64,000 bases of DNA from Artemisia argyi (Eukaryota > Streptophyta > Magnoliopsida > Asterales > Asteraceae), in the NCBI GenBank assembly GCA_030686995.1, contig CM060703.1, positions 7,908,597-7,972,596 on the forward strand, given 5' to 3'. Each line of letters opens with the position of its first letter. The stretch's first letter is position 1. This document shows positions 57,720 to 64,000 of the stretch, one piece after another. A program made the translations under genes and the position numbers. The notes under the pieces are model-generated. The model was not told where the DNA came from. It ran no database searches and worked only from the letters and a program-made list of their open reading frames with translations.

Positions 57720-58076
57720 ATGGCTAATCGTTGGTCTGTTGAAGAAGAAAACTTGCTAGCCGACATGTGGCTAATCGTTCACGAATACCATGGCGAATCC
57801 TCTTTTTGGAATGAGGTTACAGAAAGGTTCAACGACCAATCTGACGGTGCTTTTCGTAACAAAAGCCAGATAACGGGTAAGTGGGCAAGAATGAGCTGTG
57901 AATGTCAAAAATTCAATGATATTTACTTGAATTTGCAGGGTACAAGTGAGGTCAATGATCGTCTTCACAATGCAATGAACATTTTCAAAGAACGCTTTGG
58001 TGGGCAAGGCTTCAAATATATTCAGGTGTGGCTCATTTTGAAAAAGAGCCCCATATGTAACAGATATAGGGATTAA
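57720..58076 (+). CDS. SANT/Myb-like (trihelix-type) small protein, probably truncated
   Basis: 118 aa starting MANRWSVEEENLLADMWLIV. The Trp/aromatic spacing RW..EE..LL...W, then FWNEVTERFN, then ITGKWARMSCECQKFNDIY is that of the three-helix SANT/Myb-like DNA-binding domain found in plant proteins related to PIF/Harbinger accessory proteins and NAM-associated proteins. It ends FKYIQVWLILKKSPIC then NRYRD-stop. Relatives usually continue after the W.LK..PKW motif with a basic linker and a charged helix, so the stop looks early. The ATG at 57720 fits a TATA box at 57659. The role may be DNA binding for a transposase, or a domesticated remnant. Confidence 0.65.
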   Translation: MANRWSVEEENLLADMWLIVHEYHGESSFWNEVTERFNDQSDGAFRNKSQITGKWARMSCECQKFNDIYLNLQGTSEVNDRLHNAMNIFKERFGGQGFKYIQVWLILKKSPICNRYRD

Positions 58077-58331
58077 TGACTTTTATATTTCCGTATCATT
58101 TGTATTTGTATTTCCGTATCGTTTATGTTTGTACTTCCGTATCGTGAGTATTTGTATTTCCGTATCGTTTGTGTTTCTATTTTCGTATCGTGAATTTGAA
58201 TAAAAGGCTTAACGGCTAGTTTCCTTTTACAATATCTCGTAACGGTTAGTTTCCCTTTAGAATATCTTCTAACGGCTAGTTTTCCCTATAAATACCAATT
58301 AAACAACACTTCGTATTCTCACACAAACACA
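58077..58331 (+). promoter_or_regulatory. Tandem repeats and TATA box upstream of the 90-aa ORF
   Basis: About six units of TTTCCGTATCGTTTGTATTT occur at 58086-58190. Then come three units of TAACGG(C/T)TAGTTTCC with AATATC at 58208-58286. A TATAAATA box at 58287-58294 sits 38 bp before the ATG at 58332. Confidence 0.6.
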
Positions 58332-58604
58332 ATGGCTAACGAACTAACTGAAGTACAAAATACTATCCTTACCCGATTACGCAATGAACAGGAAAAAGAA
58401 CTTAAGTTGATTAACAGTTTGCTAGGTGAGATTACTCGTTTTATACGACAAATGCATACTCGTGCTCCAGAGATTGAAAGGTTGCGTGAGCTGCTTCAAG
58501 ACCATCCAGCTATCAGGGTCGGTCTACAAACGCTTTTACGAAATGACGAAACAGATCTGCAACTTCAGTTCACCTTGAAAATGATCAGGGAACAAGTGTT
58601 GTAA
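58332..58604 (+). CDS. Small helical protein, unknown (90 aa)
   Basis: It starts MANELTEVQNTILTRLRNEQ and reads as charged amphipathic helices with heptad-like Leu spacing (LLGEITRFIRQM, IERLRELLQ, LQFTLKMIREQVL). No known domain is recognised. A well-placed TATA box, a short leader resembling that of the SANT ORF and the shared MAN start suggest a real transcription unit of the same locus. It could equally be a detached exon of a decayed transposon gene. No signal peptide or membrane segment. Confidence 0.5.
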   Translation: MANELTEVQNTILTRLRNEQEKELKLINSLLGEITRFIRQMHTRAPEIERLRELLQDHPAIRVGLQTLLRNDETDLQLQFTLKMIREQVL

Positions 58605-59560
58605 GTTTTGGAGGAAAAGTCAAATCTCATCGATAATTACAAGTCTTTATAAAAACTTCACGACATTTCTTATTTTTTTTAACCGTATCATTATTTTACG
58701 TTTCGTATGTATTTATTTTCTTGTATTGTATTATTAATTTAATGAAATGAATTTAGTTTATTTAACAAAAAAAATAAATAAATAAATAAATAAAATTTGT
58801 AAGTGGTAGGCCCCAAATGAGTAAGTTGAGATTAGTTGTGAGTAAGTGAGGGTTAATTGTGAAAAAGATGTAAGATGATATGACACCCGTGAGCCTCAAA
58901 CGAGTAATTTTATCTCTTGGCCATTTGTTTGAGATTTTTAACTTAAAAGATAAGTCAAAGTCAAAAAGGTTGATTGGTTAATATACATAGCTTTTAAAAA
59001 TACAACTCATAACAAGAGGGGAAACCCCACTAAAGAAGTTTGGATTATACGGTACGGACACAACCCCACTTGCCTACAATCTCTTCACAGATCACGAACG
59101 TGTACATTTTTTTTATATATTCATATATAACGTGTTAAAATAATATAATATATTTATTTTATAATGTATTTTTTCTTTCTCACAGCAAATTAAATTCCAA
59201 ACTTTAATCCAAATCCAAATTCAAATACTAACTCTATAATTTAAACATCAAAATTCGTTAGAATAAATAGAAAGATCAATTGTTGCTCTACAAAATCCTT
59301 GAAGTGTAAAAGATCTAAAAGAAGTCAATAAAAATCCATAGTCAATGTTCTTCACAACAGTCCTCAACGAAACCGAATTGATTTGGAAAAAACTTGTTTA
59401 TCTTCAATAACTAAGAAAAATCTCTTTTTATTCGACTTAAGAATTTATGAGGAATCTGAATTGAAGACATAAATCAGCGGTTAGCTACGCTAGAAGCATA
59501 AACTATCTTTAATATAAGATATTAAAAGCAAAAGGATATATACCTTTTATTCAACACGAT

Positions 59561-59592
<32 letters not shown>

Positions 59593-62174
59593 CTTTCTTT
59601 CTTTCTTTCTTGGTTTGAGTTAAAGATCTAGGATTTGTTTGATGATCTTAATCTTATTTCTTCTTTTTAAGTTTGATATGGTAGATTTGTTTTGTGATGA
59701 TTTCTAGGGCTTTTAAAAGTCAAAGTTTAGTTTTGGTTGGTTGGTGGGTGTGTATCTAGCTTTGTTCAAAGGTTTTTTGTTTTGAAGTCAAAGTTTGATG
59801 ATAGTCGGATGTTGAATGTTCGGTAATTTTCAAGTTCTTCTTGTGGATTGTTCGAAAATTTTACTGGTCGAGCTCTTTGTTGGCCTTTTCATTTATTTAT
59901 CTTATCTGGTCAGGTTTCTTTTTACGTCAAAATAGCTATTTATCTCATATATTGAGTAATAGGAGTAATAGTGAGATAGTTTGCATCCTTTTAGTTTAAT
60001 TGGCCTTTTCATAGCCAATAAATTTTTTGTATTTTGAAGCTTTTATTAATATAAAATTTCTGTAAGTTAAAGAAAACGAAAAAAGGTAGTTGTGCCAAGC
60101 ATATTTTTTAAACGAAGATACATAGTAGATAAAAGAAAAATATGCTAAGAGAAATATTTGCATGAAGGGGTTGGGATACTTTCCTGCCCTTTAATAGTTC
60201 CGCCCAGTATTCACATTTTTTTTAATGTGTCTTACTTTCTCTTCGTGGTTGCTATCATATAAACAAAAAGAGACCGAAAAATGAGGCAACACGAAAACTT
60301 TATTTGATTGAACATTTAATCATTCTTATCAATTGGTTTGTAAATTTTAATTACGTATTGTTAGTGTTACATGTTGATGGTTCATCAGATATAATTTTGT
60401 TGAATTTAAATATTTAATATTTTAAGATTCAGCTTTTGAAAGTCATATCTTTACAGGGAGGGGTATGCATACATGGCTGTTAGCCTTGTGCCATTGTAAC
60501 ATCTCAAACCAAGCAACGGCTCACAGTATCGGACGTGGTGCCAAACCTTCTTGGCTGATAGCCGACAACCAGCGCCAAGGATTTTTTTTTTTTTTTGGTT
60601 GTATTTGTTTATCTAGTGGGGTATGTGTGGTCACAACGGCACCACTTTTGCTATGGCACCACATTTATATGAGGGAGGGAGTTTTTTGGTACCATTGAAG
60701 ATTTCGTGTTTTAGGAATTTTCAATTATGTGGCAGCATTTTTTGACAATGACACGAAATCAATGACATTAGGATACCCTGTGCTCCTAGATTTTAGCTTT
60801 CAATACTTTATGGAAAGACAAGAAATGCCGCTACCTTTTTATGTTTGAAAACTTACTACATGATTATCACAAAATTTGGCTTATCTTTTCAAACAAAATC
60901 TTTAAATGTGAACATTTTTTTTTAAGTCATATTTTTGTTGCCTTTATAAAAAGGGCATATATTTAAATGATTAACTAGTCATTAAGACATTATTCGCACT
61001 CTTTGATACCAAAAATCTCCAAGAAAGTTGCGATTAATGGTAATGAATGGGGCTATTTGGATTTGCATGTAACCAAAAAATATTTAAAGCTAATACGAAT
61101 CAAAATTTTCGCATCCAATAATAAATTTATAGGTTTATCTAACGAGTTGCACTCAAGTCACTGATTTATATGATTAACAGTCAATTAAGGTAATTTATAA
61201 GTTATATTAATGTGTATTAAATACAAATTTTAAATTAAAAAAAAAATCAAAATGAATTAATACACTTTAACCTATGTCTTAAGAACACTTGTTAGACAAT
61301 CCGAAATTTATATCTTTTTTACTCAACAACGGTTTCATGGACTTGAATATACTTATCGGGTCACCCGAAATATAGAGATCTTGTATGCGGCCTTGTGGGA
61401 CTAATATGACGATAGGGATTTGCGCCATTCGATTTATGACCAAGAACAAGTCAAGAAACGTGGTTCTATTCAGAAAAAGTCGACTGTGGGTGTGTACAGA
61501 GAAGTGCTAGACACCTTGTGCCTGTTTAAATTCGCCTTTGGGTTAACCTTTTTTTTCTCTCCGGTGAGCATGGTTTCGACCTTTTGATTACGGCGTCTGG
61601 ACATACCACCACACAGACTCAAACCAAGTAAAACCTTCACTTTCTAAGAGGTTGGAATCACCACTTCAGAATTGTTTGCATCTAACAAGAAATGAACTCG
61701 ATAACTCATATATTCTTTTCATTATATTCGTTCTTTTGGTTGTCTCGTGAACTTAAGAGGCTGGACCATTTAGATAGTGTTGGCCTTCATTATGAGGCCC
61801 AATAATGTTTCCCGGATCTTTTTGATAAATGATTACATAAAAAGTAGCCCATCACTGCAATAATCTTTGAAACATAATTTTCACTTATACTTTGTTGCTC
61901 ATAAATTAAGTTTTTAACACCGAGTAATCATGGTTAGAACATGGAAGTTAAGATGGTTATTAGATCTAATTTTATTTCTAATATGTATAATTTTAATTCA
62001 TTTGACCAAAAAAAGTGTGTACAATTTATATAATCTAGCACACTTTGCTAATTAGCTATAACTTACTAGGCAATATCATAATAGAGAAAACCGAAACCTT
62101 ATAAATGAAATAATGTCAATTATTACTGTAACAAAAAATGTTGTATCCACCATGTTGTATATATTACAGAAAGA

Positions 62175-62223
<49 letters not shown>

Positions 62224-62494
62224 GTATTTGGTTTATTTGATGTTATCAAATATTTCCTTTACAAAGTGCAATAAAAAGACCAAATGCTGCAAGAATGAGT
62301 GGTTTTATAGATATATAAAAGTAAAATAGAATGAATTTTTATGCTTTTGTGTTTTCAGTTTGTTAATAGTCACTCAAACGAGCGACATATAGCGTTCTTT
62401 GTACTTGGAGATAAGAAAAAAATGGTTAATTTGCGGTAAAAATAAAATACAAAGGTTCAAAACTTCGACGTCTCAATAAATTAACGAATTGAAT
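58605..62494. other. Intergenic DNA
   Basis: AT-rich, no supportable gene. Simple sequences: (AAAT)n near 58765-58792, T-run plus (TTTC)n at about 59563-59612, T-run at 60581-60596, T-run at 62180-62215. Around 60535-60665 GTGGTGCC and two GGCACCAC copies are in inverted arrangement. 61596-61690 is a further copy of the dispersed repeat seen at 4205-4330. ORFs of 63-77 codons cross homopolymers. Confidence 0.55.
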
Positions 62495-62568
62495 TTAAGT
62501 GGTTGGAGGTCTTGAAGATACGGTAGCATCATCAGTTTCTTTAGCAGTATCTTGTGGTGTCTGTAAAC
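62495..62568 (-). CDS. Possible terminal exon of a gene to the right
   Basis: On the minus strand an acceptor-like GATTTTCAG precedes an open stretch reading LQTPQDTAKETDDATVSSRP then PTT and TAA at 62497-62495. The Ser/Thr/Asp-rich tail looks like a protein C-terminus and the 5' edge like a splice acceptor. No matching upstream exon could be identified up to 64000, so this may be chance. No family assigned. Confidence 0.22.
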
Positions 62569-64000
62569 CTGAAAATCGTTACACAAATGTCAATATATAA
62601 AGACTAATTACGCGTAACCTTAAGCTAAAACACTCCAACAAACCTTGATAAGCTTTCAAAAACCAACAAGCTACTAGTGTTTTATATATGGATTGAGATC
62701 CTCTCAAGTTAATATGAATATGGCCGGTAATATTTTCTCACAATCAAAAAGAAAACTGAGTCCCTCAATAGGCCCTACTGCTGTGTTTGTCAGGGAAAAT
62801 ACCTGTTACACAATACTTTTATATAGATAAAAGATTGTATGGCATTTAACTAATATCAATTACTTTGATAGAAAGGGACATAGTGCATGATACTTGAGTG
62901 AATCTTAAAGAACTTAAACTAACTACAATCTGGGTACACGACACTTATAGAGACAATGGAATCTTGAATTCACATGGATGACTGAAAACTGTTTGACTCA
63001 AGGTTTTGGTCTATACATACTAATGGCATCATCTCATCACAAGTGATCTTACCCATTTGACCCATTATTACACCATATGGTCCCTAGTTACAGATCATCT
63101 CACATGTCCACACCCATGTCTCTCTTTATGCACATGCATCACCACAACATCATCATAATCATAAACCCACCATCTTGGTGGATATGTCATATATATGTCA
63201 CATTTTGCAAGGATAACTTTGATCAAAAGTAATTTGAGCTATAATTCATATTTAGCTACTTAAGTTATATGATAAGTTGTTCACAATAAGAAAACATGAA
63301 TCATTTTGGTTATCTTGAAATTTTGGTCTATCATATATTTCCAAAAATATCTAAAATGGAAAATGATTGGTATGCTGTAAGCTTTTAGATATATCTGATC
63401 GACTTAATGTGAGACACGTGTAATTTTTCTCAATTCTCTTATTTATCATTGATTTTGTCATGTGTCCAAAAATTATTTTTAGACATGAAATTAGTCACAT
63501 GAAATCTAAAATTAAGAGTGACAAATTAATTTCTTTATACAATACAAAATTGACAATAAAATAACTAGGTTAGAGTTGAGACTAAATGAGATTTGGGTTA
63601 TAAAAAGGTCCAACGGCCATCTAACATGTTTAATTGAAGATGTCATGTTTGTAGGGTACAAATTAAACAGGTCGACATACTAATCAGTGTAACTACTTAT
63701 TTGGTAAAGGGGTAAAAACCGTAAAATGTGTCATGCTAGACTGAAGTGTTATGTGCATATAACTATATGGGCTAGGGTTCACATGGTGACCTGATTATTT
63801 AAACAAGGGGTATTCTTATTAAGTTATATCGACATGCCACATTCATTAATACTTATAAGGGTAAAGGGCACGAATATGCATCTAATTTGCCATTTTTTAT
63901 TCTATTGTGTAGCCATTTTTAGTTTTCTTAATTGCATACACCATATTTTGAATTATGTCTATTGTGTGTATCTTATAACTATTTTGCCCCTACCCATTTG
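62569..64000. other. Intergenic (or intronic) DNA
   Basis: AT-rich, no ORF over 60 codons with features and no repeat recognised. A short open stretch around 62720-62830 (minus) lacks splice support. Confidence 0.4.

Noticed and set aside
60535..60665. GTGGTGCC/GGCACCAC inverted words as MITE ends
   Set aside because: No target duplication and no extended terminal inverted repeat could be found.
62720..62830. Open minus-strand stretch as an upstream exon of the terminal-exon candidate
   Set aside because: No consistent donor/acceptor pair and no family resemblance.

Overview
This is a 64-kb piece of a plant nuclear genome. The evidence is an intron-containing glycosyltransferase gene, AT-rich intergenic DNA and a large pile of LTR retrotransposons. 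The retroelement proteins resemble, from memory, polyproteins common in the daisy family (Asteraceae, Anthemideae-like); this is an inference, because no search was run.

Layout. Positions 1-5087 and 57021-64000 are the original chromosome. The left side carries one intact gene on the minus strand, a UGT85-type UDP-glycosyltransferase (two exons, 479 aa), with a Tourist-like MITE about 100 bp upstream of its start codon. The right side carries two small ORFs (a SANT/Myb-like protein and a 90-aa unknown) and, divergently, the 5' half of a third small ORF. The 3' half of that ORF lies 52 kb away at 4884-5087.

Between these flanks is one nested retrotransposon cluster, resolved here by matching LTR pairs and 5-bp target-site duplications (TSDs). 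Element I (5088-57020, TSD ATTTG, LTR 1398 bp) sits inside the third ORF. Element A (10401-51817, TSD ATATC, LTR 1406 bp, Athila-like gag-protease only) sits inside an extra ORF of I. Element C (17009-50407, TSD TATAT, LTR 353 bp, Ty1/copia gag plus an RNase H remnant) sits at the junction between the internal region of A and its 3' LTR. Element B (20711-27386, TSD ACGTG, LTR 1385 bp) is from the same LTR family as A but carries an unrelated 409-codon ORF; it interrupts the gag of C. Element D (33356-49652, TSD ATAAG) is a minus-strand Ty3/gypsy derivative with 3817-bp LTRs, present as LTR-internal-LTR-internal-LTR with a 6240-bp period, and it also sits inside C. No element in the window keeps a complete reverse transcriptase or integrase, so all must have moved with enzymes supplied from elsewhere.

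The strongest observations are these. The middle LTR of D looks like a crossover product. The interrupted host ORF reads through in frame once the cluster is removed. Elements A and B share LTRs and UTRs but have exchanged coding cassettes. Both the A/B family and element I have GC-rich inverted-motif arrays immediately upstream of their LTR TATA boxes, and the I motif is repeated upstream of both of its extra ORFs. LTR differences were counted by eye: I about 27/1398, A about 22/1406, B about 20/1385, C 3/353, D 6-7/3817.
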